From NCBI GenBank assembly GCA_035556075.1, contig DATMFQ010000029.1:1-40505 (forward strand): a DNA stretch of 40,505 bases. The letters run 5' to 3'. The DNA comes from 73-13 sp035556075. GTDB lineage: Bacteria; Actinomycetota; Actinomycetes; Actinomycetales; Microbacteriaceae. Position 1 is the stretch's first letter, and each line of letters starts with the position of its first letter. Below, piece by piece: positions 14,336 to 21,791 of this stretch. Both the position numbers and the translations under genes were made by a program. The notes under the pieces are model-generated. The model did no database searches. It had not been told where the DNA came from and saw only the letters and a list, made by a program, of their open reading frames with translations.

Positions 14336-16015
14336 ATGAAGGCCAGCGAACTGTTTGTGAAGTCCCTCGAGGCCTCTGGCGTCCGTTATATCTTTGGCGT
14401 GCCGGGCGAGGAGAACCTCGCCTTCGTCGAGGCGGTGCGCGGCTCGAGCATCGAGCTGGTGACGACCCGGCACGAGCAGGCCGCGGTCTTCATGGCTGCG
14501 ACATATGGACGGCTCACCGGTCGGGTCGGCGTCGCGCTGTCGACCCTCGGCCCCGGTGCGACGAACCTCGTCACCGGGGTCGCCTACGCGCAGCTCGGCG
14601 GCATGCCGCTCATGGTCATCACCGGCCAGAAGCCGATCAAGCGGAGCAAGCAGGGCCGCTTCCAGATCATCGACGTCGTCGGGCTCATGCGGCCGATCAC
14701 GAAGTCCGCGGAAACGATCGTCAGCGCCGACCGCATTCCGACCAGTGTCTACCAGGCGGTCCGGCTCGCGGAGGCGGAGCGCCCCGGTGCTGTCCACATC
14801 GAGCTGCCCGAGGACATCGCCGAGGACATCACGAGCGAGCAGCCGATCCTCTGGCAGAAGACGCGGCGATCCGTCGCCGATGAGAAGAGCATCCTGCAGC
14901 TCGTGCACGCGGTCGAGTCCGCGGCCCGGCCGATCATCATCGTCGGCTCGGGTGCGAACCGAAAGCTCATCGGCAAGCAGCTCAGCGCGCTCGTCGAGCA
15001 GACCGGGATCCCCTTCGTCAGCACCCAGATGGGCAAGGGCGTCGTCGCGGAGGACTCCGATCGCTACCTTGGCACGACGGCGCTCAGCGACAACGACTTC
15101 GTCCACGAGGCGATCCGCGCCGCCGACCTCGTGCTCATGCTCGGCCACGACGTCACCGAGAAGCCGCCGGCCTTCGCGCAGGCCGGACAGCGGGTCGTCC
15201 ACATCAACTTCTCCGCCGCGGACATCGACACCGTCTACAAGCCGGACCTCGAGGTCATCGGTGACATCTCCGACACGCTGTGGGAGCTGCGCGCGCGCAT
15301 CTCGGCGGCGTTCCACTGGGAGATGGGTCCGTTCGCGGAGTTCCAGCGCTGCCACCGCGAGGACGCGCTCGTCGAGTCCGACTCCGACGCCTTCCCGATC
15401 AAGCCGCAGCGCATCGTCCGGGACCTGCGTCGGGTCATGCCGCGCGACGGCGTGCTCAGCCTCGACAACGGCATGTACAAGCTGTGGATCTCACGCGACT
15501 ACCCCGCGTATGTGCACAACACGGTGCTCCTCGACAACGCCCTCGCGACGATGGGCGCCGGCGTCCCGGTCGGCATCGGCGTCAAGCTCGTGCAGCCGCA
15601 CACGAAGACGGTCGTCGTCACGGGCGACGGTGGCTTCATCATGGGCGGCATGACCGAGCTCGAGACCGCCGTGCGCCTGGGCATCGACCTCGTCATCGTC
15701 ATCCTCAACGACGACGGCTACGGCATGATCAAGTGGAAGCAGAAGTCGATGGGCCTCGACGATTTCGGGCTCGACTTCGGCAACCCCGACTTCGTGCAGC
15801 TCGCGCAGGCCTTCGGCGCGACGGGGCACCGCGTTGGCTCGGCGGACGAGTTCGCGACCGTGCTCGCGGACGTGCTTGAGCGCCCCGGCGTCCACATCGT
15901 CGATGTGCCCATCGATTACAGCGAGAACGTCCGGCTCGACGCGGAACCGCTCATCGAGCGGGTGCGCGGCGCGGGGGCGCGGCCAGAGCCGGTGGGCCCG
16001 GGCGAGGCCGCCTGA
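14336..16015 (+). CDS. Acetolactate-synthase-like thiamine diphosphate enzyme
   Basis: 559 residues in the three-domain TPP-enzyme layout. The N-terminal pyrimidine domain has YIFGVPGEENLAFVEAV and VTTRHEQAAVFMAATYGRLTG with the catalytic Glu. The middle domain is the nucleotide-like fold ('IIIVGSGANRKLI'), and the C-terminal diphosphate domain has VVTGDGGFIMGGMTELETAV with 'NDDGYGMIKWKQ'. The family condenses two pyruvates to acetolactate. The 'KQGRFQIIDVVGLMRPITK' segment and the lack of an adjacent ilvN regulatory-subunit gene suggest a stand-alone, AlsS-like or related decarboxylase/ligase instead of the ilvBN biosynthetic enzyme; the exact substrate is not certain. ATG has a good Shine-Dalgarno (AGGAGG, 14328-14333). 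No alsD (acetolactate decarboxylase) is adjacent. Confidence 0.8.
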   Translation: MKASELFVKSLEASGVRYIFGVPGEENLAFVEAVRGSSIELVTTRHEQAAVFMAATYGRLTGRVGVALSTLGPGATNLVTGVAYAQLGGMPLMVITGQKPIKRSKQGRFQIIDVVGLMRPITKSAETIVSADRIPTSVYQAVRLAEAERPGAVHIELPEDIAEDITSEQPILWQKTRRSVADEKSILQLVHAVESAARPIIIVGSGANRKLIGKQLSALVEQTGIPFVSTQMGKGVVAEDSDRYLGTTALSDNDFVHEAIRAADLVLMLGHDVTEKPPAFAQAGQRVVHINFSAADIDTVYKPDLEVIGDISDTLWELRARISAAFHWEMGPFAEFQRCHREDALVESDSDAFPIKPQRIVRDLRRVMPRDGVLSLDNGMYKLWISRDYPAYVHNTVLLDNALATMGAGVPVGIGVKLVQPHTKTVVVTGDGGFIMGGMTELETAVRLGIDLVIVILNDDGYGMIKWKQKSMGLDDFGLDFGNPDFVQLAQAFGATGHRVGSADEFATVLADVLERPGVHIVDVPIDYSENVRLDAEPLIERVRGAGARPEPVGPGEAA

Positions 16016-16030
16016 CGGTGGAGCGTCGTC

Positions 16031-17293
16031 CTAGCTGACGTCGGCGGCGATATCGCGGCGGTACTGCCCGCCCTCGAGCTCGATCATGCCGAGCGCGGAA
16101 TATGCCCGTTCGCGTGCCGTCGCGAAGTCCCGCCCGGTTGCGACGATGGACAGCACCCGGCCGCCGGTCGCGACGTACTCGCCCTGCGCATTCCTCGCCG
16201 TCGCGGCGTGGTCCAGTGCGACGCCATCGACCTCGACCGCGCGGTCCAGCCCCCGGAGCACGCGTCCGGTGACGGGGGACTCGGGGTAGCCCTCGGAGGC
16301 GAGGACGACGGTGAGCGCGACCTCATCGGTGAACTCGGGGGACCGCATTCCTCCCAGAGTGCCGGTCGCCGCCGCAAGCAGCAGCTCGGAGAGCGGCGTG
16401 CGCAACCGCGCGAGGACCGCCTGGGTCTCGGGGTCGCCGAAGCGCGCGTTGAACTCGATGACCTTCGTGCCGCGCGGCGTGACGATGAGCCCGCAGTACA
16501 GCAGACCGATGAACGGGGTCTGCTCGAGCGCGAGCTGCCGGACCGTCGGCAGTGCGACGCGCTCGGTCACCTCGGCGACGAAGCCCTCCGGCAGCCACGG
16601 GAGCGGCGTGTAGGCGCCCATGCCGCCCGTGTTCGGCCCCTGGTCGCCGTCGAGCGCGCGCTTGAAGTCCTGCGCGGGCGACAGCGGCACGACGTTCGTC
16701 CCGTCGGTGATGAAGAAGAGCGAGACCTCGCGGCCCTCGAGGAACTCCTCGATGAGGATCCCGCCGTGCTGCAGCCAGAATGCGGCATGCGCGACGGCCG
16801 CCTCGCGATCGCTGGTGACGAGGACGCCCTTGCCAGCGGCGAGGCCGTCGGCCTTGATGACGTAGGGGGCGCCGAGCTCGTCGAGCGCGCGCTCCGCCTC
16901 GTCGAGGTTCGCCGCGTGGACGGCGGCGCCGGTCGGCACACCGGCCGACTCCATGATGCGCTTGGCAAACGCCTTCGAGCCCTCGAGGGCGGCGGCCGCC
17001 TGTCCCGGGCCGAAGACGGCGATGCCGCGCGGCCGGATCGCGTCGGCGACACCCGCGACGAGCGGCGCCTCCGGGCCGATGACGACGAGCTCGATGTCGT
17101 TGTCGACGGCGAAGTCGGCGACGACCTCGGGATCGTTCGGGTTGAGGGCGACGGTCTCCACCTCGGCGGCGATGCCGGCATTGCCGGGGGCCGCGATGAT
17201 GTGGTGCGGTGCGCCGCCGTCGGCGCCTTCCCGGAGCAGCGCCTTGACGATCGCGTGCTCCCGGGCGCCAGAGCCGAGGACGAGAATACGCAC
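16031..17293 (-). CDS. purD: Phosphoribosylamine-glycine ligase (GARS)
   Basis: Second step of purine synthesis: 5-phosphoribosylamine + glycine + ATP to GAR. 420 residues with the ATP-grasp layout: N-terminal 'RILVLGSGAREHAIVKAL', 'VVIGPEAPLVAGVADAIR', the nucleotide-binding 'YVIKADGLAAGKGVLVT', 'EEFLEGREVSLFFITDG', 'GGMGAYTPLPWLPEG' and the metal-site 'IEFNARFGDPETQAVL'. The start is GTG, 6 bases after TAGGCT on the minus strand, another leaderless purine gene. It ends 15 bp from the convergent TPP-enzyme gene. Not fused to purN or purM, unlike eukaryotic versions. Confidence 0.98.
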   Translation of the reverse strand: MRILVLGSGAREHAIVKALLREGADGGAPHHIIAAPGNAGIAAEVETVALNPNDPEVVADFAVDNDIELVVIGPEAPLVAGVADAIRPRGIAVFGPGQAAAALEGSKAFAKRIMESAGVPTGAAVHAANLDEAERALDELGAPYVIKADGLAAGKGVLVTSDREAAVAHAAFWLQHGGILIEEFLEGREVSLFFITDGTNVVPLSPAQDFKRALDGDQGPNTGGMGAYTPLPWLPEGFVAEVTERVALPTVRQLALEQTPFIGLLYCGLIVTPRGTKVIEFNARFGDPETQAVLARLRTPLSELLLAAATGTLGGMRSPEFTDEVALTVVLASEGYPESPVTGRVLRGLDRAVEVDGVALDHAATARNAQGEYVATGGRVLSIVATGRDFATARERAYSALGMIELEGGQYRRDIAADVS

Positions 17294-17299
17294 GCCGAG

Positions 17300-17305
17300 A
17301 GCCTA
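17300..17305 (-). promoter_or_regulatory. Leaderless promoter of purD (TAGGCT)
   Basis: TAGGCT on the minus strand, 6 bases, then GTG at 17293. Identical in box and spacing to the purL and purS promoters. Confidence 0.6.
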
Positions 17306-17469
17306 CCCGTCCGACCTCTGCGGCTGCCCAGCTCCGGCGCCGTGCCATCCACGTGGTGCCGTGTCCGCCTCCTCCGGCCCCCAGCCGCCCGCCCGTGTGC
17401 CGCGCCACCAAGCCCGGACGCGCCGGGGTGCCCCGTGCCCTCCGCAGTCGCTGTGTCCGCGGTGCTCCC

Positions 17470-17529
17470 TGTGCCCGTTTTCACCGCGTGAGCCCGATAA
17501 ATCGGGTACACCGGGTGAAAACGTGCGCA
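17470..17529 (+). repeat. 60-bp imperfect palindrome, copy A
   Basis: Lies in the 317-bp gene-free stretch between purD and the sterol-carrier-like gene. Arms are TGTGCCCGTTTTCACC (17470-17485) and GGTGAAAACGTGCGCA (17514-17529). The inner part GCGTGAGCCCGAT / ATCGGGTACACCG is only partly self-complementary, with an AA turn. Length and inner asymmetry are the same as in copies B (28957-29016, inverted) and C (31558-31617). The rest of the gap is GC-rich upstream and a GA-rich tract downstream (about 17528-17580), with no gene seen. Confidence 0.85.
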
Positions 17530-17610
17530 GGGAGGGAGGTGGTGGAGGGGGCGGGACTCGAGGGAGGTGGGGGCGAGGGAACGCCGCGCAGTAGGACGGA
17601 GAATAGAGGT

Positions 17611-17976
17611 GTGGCGAGGAAGCGAATCGGGCTCGAGGAGGGGCTCGCGGCATACACCGCGGCGCTCGGCGCCCCCGAGTCCGCGCCCCGTGCCATCGTC
17701 GCGACCGCCGTCCGTTGGACGCTGCAGCTCCTCGAGGACCGCGCACCCGGCCGGACCGTCGAGGTCCGGGTCCCCCCGCACGGCGCCGTCCAGGTGGTCG
17801 AGGGTCCGCGGCACACCCGCGGCACCCCGCCGAACGTCATCGAGATGAATGCGCAGACCTGGCTCGCGCTCGCCGCCGGCCGTCTCGAGTGGGCCGCTGC
17901 CGTCGGCTCCGGCGCCGTCAGCGCTTCTGGCTCGCGCGCCGACCTTGCCGGGCTGCTGCCGCTGCATCGCGCCTGA
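17611..17976 (+). CDS. Sterol-carrier-family protein (bacterial SCP-like)
   Basis: 121 residues from GTG 17611. The sequence 'VATAVRWTLQLLEDRAPGRTVEVRVPPHGAVQVVEGPRHTRGTPPNVIEM' followed by 'TWLALAAGRLEWAAAVGSGAVSASGSRADLAGLLP' matches the small bacterial SCP-like proteins conserved next to purF in Microbacteriaceae-type genomes. It has the mixed alpha/beta lipid-binding fold, is soluble, and has no catalytic residues; its ligand is unknown. The long upstream open frame is Pro/Arg-rich and runs through repeat A, so it is not coding. GAGAAT ends 6 bases before the GTG, consistent with leaderless transcription. The next gene follows on the same strand after 68 bp. Confidence 0.75.
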   Translation: MARKRIGLEEGLAAYTAALGAPESAPRAIVATAVRWTLQLLEDRAPGRTVEVRVPPHGAVQVVEGPRHTRGTPPNVIEMNAQTWLALAAGRLEWAAAVGSGAVSASGSRADLAGLLPLHRA

Positions 17977-18032
17977 GCCTCGGGCGTGGGTGGCGCGAGA
18001 TCTCCGCGGGCGCGCACGCAGGTGCGACCTGG

Positions 18033-18038
18033 GACAAT
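18033..18038 (+). promoter_or_regulatory. Leaderless promoter of the small membrane protein gene (GACAAT)
   Basis: GACAAT, 6 bases (GGCTGG), then GTG at 18045. Only the first base departs from the T-A-n-n-n-T pattern. Confidence 0.4.
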
Positions 18039-18044
18039 GGCTGG

Positions 18045-18491
18045 GTGAGTCAGCAGCCCCAGGATGATGCGGCGATCCAGCCCGAGGATGGCACGGCCAA
18101 GACCACCGAGCCAGAGCTTCACCGGGTGGCCGTCCGCCGTGCCCCGAAGTGGAGTGTCTTCCTCGTCATCGGCCTGCTGGTCGGGCTCATCGCGACGATC
18201 GCGGTGACCACCGCATTCCCCGCGGACCCGAACGTCGGCATGGGGATGACGGTCTTCATCGTCGGGATCTTCGTCGTCCCGCTCGGTGTGGCACTCGGGG
18301 CGCTCGCCGCGCTCATCGCAGATCGGGCCAGTTTCCGCCGGGTTCGGGAGGTCACGGTCGAGCGCGGGGAGGTCCACGTCGTGCCCGAGCCCGCCCGAGC
18401 CCCCGAGCCCGCCCCGACCGCGACCGATTCCGCCCCCGGGCCGGAGCGCGCCCACGGCGACGCTGCCCCCGCGGACTCGCGCCCGGACTGA
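18045..18491 (+). CDS. Small two-helix membrane protein
   Basis: 148 residues: an acidic/Gln-rich N-terminus (about 35 residues), two membrane helices ('WSVFLVIGLLVGLIATIAVTTAF' and 'VFIVGIFVVPLGVALGALAALIA') joined by a short 'PADPNVGMGMT' loop, then a cytoplasmic tail that becomes Pro/Ala/Glu-rich. No enzyme motif is seen. The loop is short, so both termini are probably cytoplasmic. Function unknown; I recall similar genes lying between the SCP-like gene and purF in related genomes, which suggests a conserved housekeeping role. It converges on purF with 15 bp between stops. The start is GTG, placed by the promoter spacing. Confidence 0.7.
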   Translation: MSQQPQDDAAIQPEDGTAKTTEPELHRVAVRRAPKWSVFLVIGLLVGLIATIAVTTAFPADPNVGMGMTVFIVGIFVVPLGVALGALAALIADRASFRRVREVTVERGEVHVVPEPARAPEPAPTATDSAPGPERAHGDAAPADSRPD

Positions 18492-18506
18492 CGCGCGAAG
18501 CGCACC

Positions 18507-19964
18507 TCAGCTCAGCTGCGTCGCCTCGACCCAGCTCAGGTACTCCTCGGTGACGGTCCCCGTCACGTACTCGCCGGTGAAGCACGACATCTCCAGTGCC
18601 GTGAGGTGCGAGCCCGCCATGATCGCCGCCGCCATGTCGTCGACCTCCTGGTAGACGAGGTGGTCGGCACCGAGTTCGCGTGCGATCTCGGGGATCGTGC
18701 GGCCGTGGGCGACGAGCTCCTGGCGCGACGGCATGTTGATGCCATACACGTGGGGGTAGCGGATCGGCGGCGCCGACGAGGTGAAGGTCACCGAGTTCGC
18801 CCCCGCGGCCCGCGTCATCTCGATGATCTCCCGCGACGTCGTGCCGCGGACGATCGAGTCGTCGACGACGAGCACGTTCTTGCCGCGGAACTCGCTCGAC
18901 ATTGCGTTGAGCTTTTGCTTGACCGACTTCCGGCGCTGCTCCTGCCCGGGCATGATGAACGTCCGCCCGACGTAGCGGTTCTTGTAGAAGCCCTCCCGGT
19001 ACTCGATGCCGAGCCGCTGCGCGACCTGCATGGCCGCTGGCCGGGACGAGTCGGGGATCGGCATGACGACGTCGATCGCGCCCGAGGGGGTGTGCGCGGC
19101 GATGGTGTCGGCGAGCCGGTCGCCCAGCCGCAGCCGCGCCTCATAGACGGACACCCCATTCATGACGCTGTCGGGGCGGGCGAGATACACGTATTCGAAT
19201 GCGCAGGGCACGAGCCGCGGGTTCGTCGCGCACTGGCGGGAGAACAGCTCGCCGGAGCGGGTGATGAAGATCGCCTCGCCGGGGGCGATGTCGCGGACGA
19301 TCTCGTAGTCGCCGTTCTCGAGCACGAGCGATTCGCTCGCGACGATCCACTCGGTGCCGACGAGTCCTTCGCTGCGGCGCCCGAGGATGAGCGGCCGGAT
19401 GCCATAGGGATCGCGGAAGGCGAGGAGCCCCTCGCCGCCGATGAGCGCGATGCAGGCGTAGGAGCCCTCGACCCGCTCGTGCAGGGTCTCAATCGCGTCG
19501 AACGCCTGGTCGGGGTCGAGCCCGTCGCCGCGGATCTGGGCCTGCAGCTCGTTCGCGAGCACGTTGACGAGGAGCTCGGTGTCGGAGTTGGTGTTGAGGT
19601 GGCGGCGGTCGCGGGCGGCGAGTTCCTGGCTCAGCTCGCGGACGTTGGTGAGGTTGCCGTTGTGGACGAGGACGATGCCGTACGGCGCGTTGACGTAGAA
19701 CGGCTGCGACTCCTGTTCCTGCTGCGCGTCGCCCTGCGTCGTGTAGCGGACGTGCCCGAGCCCCATGGTGCCGAGCAGCGAGCGCATATCGCGGGTCCGG
19801 TACGCCTCCCGCACCTGACCGCGAGCCTTGTGCAGGTGGATCGTCGAGCCGTCGGAGGTCGCGATGCCGGTCGAGTCCTGCCCGCGGTGCTGCAGCAGGC
19901 CGAGCGAGTCGTAGATCTGCTGGGCGACGGGGCTGGACGAGACGATGCCGACGATGCCGCACAT
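18507..19964 (-). CDS. purF: Amidophosphoribosyltransferase
   Basis: First committed step of purine synthesis: PRPP + glutamine to 5-phosphoribosylamine. 485 residues. The N-terminus MCGIVGIV exposes the catalytic Cys after Met removal, with no propeptide. The glutaminase half shows LLQHRGQDSTGIAT and 'NGNLTNVREL'. The transferase half shows VLVVDDSIVRGTTSREII, the PRPP loop. Starts with ATG; a possible TAACGT -10 box (minus strand, 20000-19995) gives a leader of about 24 nt with a weak AGGGAG ribosome site. It diverges from purM across 116 bp containing an 11-bp perfect inverted repeat. PurF is the main feedback-regulated enzyme of the pathway. Confidence 0.98.
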   Translation of the reverse strand: MCGIVGIVSSSPVAQQIYDSLGLLQHRGQDSTGIATSDGSTIHLHKARGQVREAYRTRDMRSLLGTMGLGHVRYTTQGDAQQEQESQPFYVNAPYGIVLVHNGNLTNVRELSQELAARDRRHLNTNSDTELLVNVLANELQAQIRGDGLDPDQAFDAIETLHERVEGSYACIALIGGEGLLAFRDPYGIRPLILGRRSEGLVGTEWIVASESLVLENGDYEIVRDIAPGEAIFITRSGELFSRQCATNPRLVPCAFEYVYLARPDSVMNGVSVYEARLRLGDRLADTIAAHTPSGAIDVVMPIPDSSRPAAMQVAQRLGIEYREGFYKNRYVGRTFIMPGQEQRRKSVKQKLNAMSSEFRGKNVLVVDDSIVRGTTSREIIEMTRAAGANSVTFTSSAPPIRYPHVYGINMPSRQELVAHGRTIPEIARELGADHLVYQEVDDMAAAIMAGSHLTALEMSCFTGEYVTGTVTEEYLSWVEATQLS

Positions 19965-20028
19965 TCGCGAACTGGCTCCCTGAGGTTCAGCAGGACGTTA
20001 CGGTTCATCTTCGCACAGCCGATCCCGG

Positions 20029-20057
20029 AGGAATGCGCGCGCGGGTCGCGCATTCCT
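20029..20057. promoter_or_regulatory. 11-bp perfect inverted repeat between purF and purM (possible shared operator)
   Basis: AGGAATGCGCG (20029-20039), a 7-base spacer and CGCGCATTCCT (20047-20057). The right arm overlaps the expected -35 region of purM, and the left arm lies just upstream of the likely purF promoter. Each arm contains the heptamer GAATGCG that is abundant throughout the window, so the repeat could also be a chance pair of that word. Confidence 0.45.
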
Positions 20058-20067
20058 GCCCGTCGGC

Positions 20068-20073
20068 TAGCCT
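20068..20073 (+). promoter_or_regulatory. Leaderless promoter of purM (TAGCCT)
   Basis: TAGCCT, 7 bases, then GTG at 20081. It rules out the longer in-frame extension that begins at 20033. Confidence 0.55.
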
Positions 20074-20080
20074 GGTTGCC

Positions 20081-21196
20081 GTGACGAGCGACTCAGCCGC
20101 GAGCTATCGCGAGGCCGGTGTCGACACCGCCGCGGGGGACCTGGCCGTCGAGCTCATGAAGTCGGCGGTGCGGCGCACGCACGGCGCCGAGGTGTTTGGC
20201 GGCGTCGGTGGGTTCGCCGGGCTGTGGGACGCGAGCGCGCTGCAGGGCTACCGCCACCCGATCATCGCGACCGGCACCGACGGGGTCGGCACGAAGGTCG
20301 CGATCGCGTGGGCGGTCGACCGGCACGACACCGTCGGGCAGGACCTGGTCGGCATGATCGTCGACGACATCGTGGTCGTCGGTGCGAAGCCGATGTTCAT
20401 GACCGACTACGTCGTCTTCGGCAAGGTCGTACCTGAGCGGGTCGCCGAAATCGTCGGCGGTATTGCTCGGGCCTGCGAGGCGACGGGCACCGCGCTCATC
20501 GGCGGCGAGACAGCGGAGCATCCCGGCCTCATCGGTCCGGATGAGTACGACATGGCGGGCGCGGCGATCGGCGTCGTCGAGGCGGATGCGCTGCTCGGCC
20601 CGCAGCGGGTGCAGGGCGGTGACGTCGTGCTCGGCCTCGCCAGCTCCGGTCTCCACTCCAACGGCTTCTCCCTCGTGCGCCACATCCTCGCGCGGGCGGG
20701 CATCGGGCTGCAGGACCGGCTCGACGAATTCGGCGGGGTCGTCGGCGAGGCGCTCCTCGAGCCGACCCGCCTCTACACGACGCCGCTGCTGCGCCTCCTC
20801 GAGGACCCTGCGACCGCCTCGGGCATCCATGCGCTCGCGCACGTCACCGGCGGTGGCATCGCCGCGAACCTCGCACGCGTACTCCCGCCGGGAAGCTGGG
20901 CCGAGCTCGACCGCGGCGCGTGGCACGTCCCCGAGGTCTTCGGGACACTGTCCTCGATCGCGGGCTCCCCCCTGACCGCGGCCGAGGGCACGTGGAATCT
21001 CGGCCTCGGCATGCTCGCGGTCGTCCCGCCGCAGGATGCGCCCGTCATCGCCGACCTGCTCACCGCGGCGGGCATCCCGACGGAGGCCGTCGGCACCGTC
21101 AAGACGGGCGAGCGTCCCGACGCCGACGGCTGGGTCGAGGGCGCGAAGGGGGTCGAGGGCGGGGCCGTCCGGCTCACCGGTGGCTACGCGGACTGA
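20081..21196 (+). CDS. purM: AIR synthetase (phosphoribosylformylglycinamidine cyclo-ligase)
   Basis: Closes the imidazole ring: FGAM + ATP to AIR. 371 residues from GTG 20081. Signatures are 'YREAGVDTAAGDLAVELMK', 'IIATGTDGVGTKVAIAW' near residue 63, 'VGQDLVGMIVDDIVVVGAKPMFMTDY' with the metal-site Asp pair, 'ALIGGETAEHPGLI' and 'HVTGGGIAANLARVLP'. PurM belongs to the same structural superfamily as PurL. The start is fixed by the leaderless promoter and the conserved N-terminus. It diverges from purF and converges on DUF3073 with a 60-bp gap, so it is a single-gene transcript. Confidence 0.98.
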   Translation: MTSDSAASYREAGVDTAAGDLAVELMKSAVRRTHGAEVFGGVGGFAGLWDASALQGYRHPIIATGTDGVGTKVAIAWAVDRHDTVGQDLVGMIVDDIVVVGAKPMFMTDYVVFGKVVPERVAEIVGGIARACEATGTALIGGETAEHPGLIGPDEYDMAGAAIGVVEADALLGPQRVQGGDVVLGLASSGLHSNGFSLVRHILARAGIGLQDRLDEFGGVVGEALLEPTRLYTTPLLRLLEDPATASGIHALAHVTGGGIAANLARVLPPGSWAELDRGAWHVPEVFGTLSSIAGSPLTAAEGTWNLGLGMLAVVPPQDAPVIADLLTAAGIPTEAVGTVKTGERPDADGWVEGAKGVEGGAVRLTGGYAD

Positions 21197-21256
21197 GCCA
21201 GCGTGGTGCGGCACCGGTTGCGCGCGCCCGCAAACGCCAGCGTCCAGCTGAACGGC

Positions 21257-21463
21257 TCAGGCGTACTGCGCCTCGGCCTCGTCGTCCTCCTCTTCGCCTT
21301 CGTCGGCGAAGTCGGCGTACTTCGCCGCGAGATCATCGAATTCGGATGACGGAGCTGTTGCGGCGAGTTCGCGCTCCAGGGCGCCATAGTTGGTTTCCGG
21401 GCTGAAATACTTCAGCTCACGGGCGACCTTGGTGTGCTTCGCCTTCTGACGACCGCGGCCCAT
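21257..21463 (-). CDS. DUF3073 protein
   Basis: 68 residues: a basic N-terminus (MGRGRQKAKHTKVARELKYFSPETNY) followed by an acidic C-terminus ending in EEEDDEAEAQYA. This is the pattern of DUF3073, a small actinobacterial family of unknown function commonly found beside purM. The basic head suggests RNA or ribosome contact, but that is inference. The ATG has an AAGGGG ribosome site; TAGACT (minus strand, 21505-21500) is a likely -10 box with a leader of about 30 nt. Confidence 0.88.
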   Translation of the reverse strand: MGRGRQKAKHTKVARELKYFSPETNYGALERELAATAPSSEFDDLAAKYADFADEGEEEDDEAEAQYA

Positions 21464-21604
21464 TGGGACCCCTTACACGTAGGATGAACGACGTCCGAGA
21501 GTCTAACACCGGGCACCTGAGCGCTTGATCGCGTCGCTCACTCCCCCCGTTCTGGGGTGCGACGGCCCGTATCCTTCCTCCCTGCGCGGTCGTAGCGTGA
21601 GCAC

Positions 21605-21775
21605 CACGCAGCCGGGCCGAACTATCGCCGAACAGGGGGTCCGCGGATCCACCTCCGGGCGGCCCGCTCTGCGGACCGGATTCCCCCGGGCGGCCTCGCC
21701 GCGACGCCCCCAGAGCGCGGTGGCTGCCCGGGGTGAATCGCTGCTCGGATCGTGTGGTTCCGAGCAGGCCACCGC
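21605..21775 (+). ncRNA. Possible structured RNA in a gene-free gap
   Basis: The 328-bp gap between DUF3073 and crcB holds no credible gene. On the plus strand TAGCGT (21593-21598) could start a transcript near 21605. Downstream lie GGTCCGC / GCGGACC (21638-21644 with 21671-21677, flanked by GGGGG and CCCCC), then GGGCG / CGCCC, then the two-part hairpin at 21717-21775. No SRP RNA, RNase P, 6S or tmRNA signature was recognised. High GC makes chance hairpins common, and the last hairpin may simply be the crcB terminator. Confidence 0.22.
21717..21775 (-). terminator. Two-part hairpin downstream of crcB
   Basis: The outer stem GCGGTGGC / GCCACCGC (8 bp, 21717-21724 with 21768-21775) and the inner stem CTGCTCGGA / TCCGAGCAG (9 bp, 21741-21749 with 21759-21767) share a continuous strand, leaving a 16-base bulge on one side. 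It begins 16 bases after the crcB stop. No T-run is present. Confidence 0.45.
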
Positions 21776-21791
21776 GACCGTGCCGCTGCTG

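Noticed and set aside
14073..14339. 88-codon frame read as an intact small protein
   Set aside because: Only its first 23 residues resemble a real protein (ChrA); the rest is out-of-frame DNA after a deletion.
17470..17529. Palindrome copies as simple rho-independent terminators
   Set aside because: No T-run on either side, fixed 60-bp length and conserved inner asymmetry across three copies point to a repeated element. A terminating side effect is still possible.
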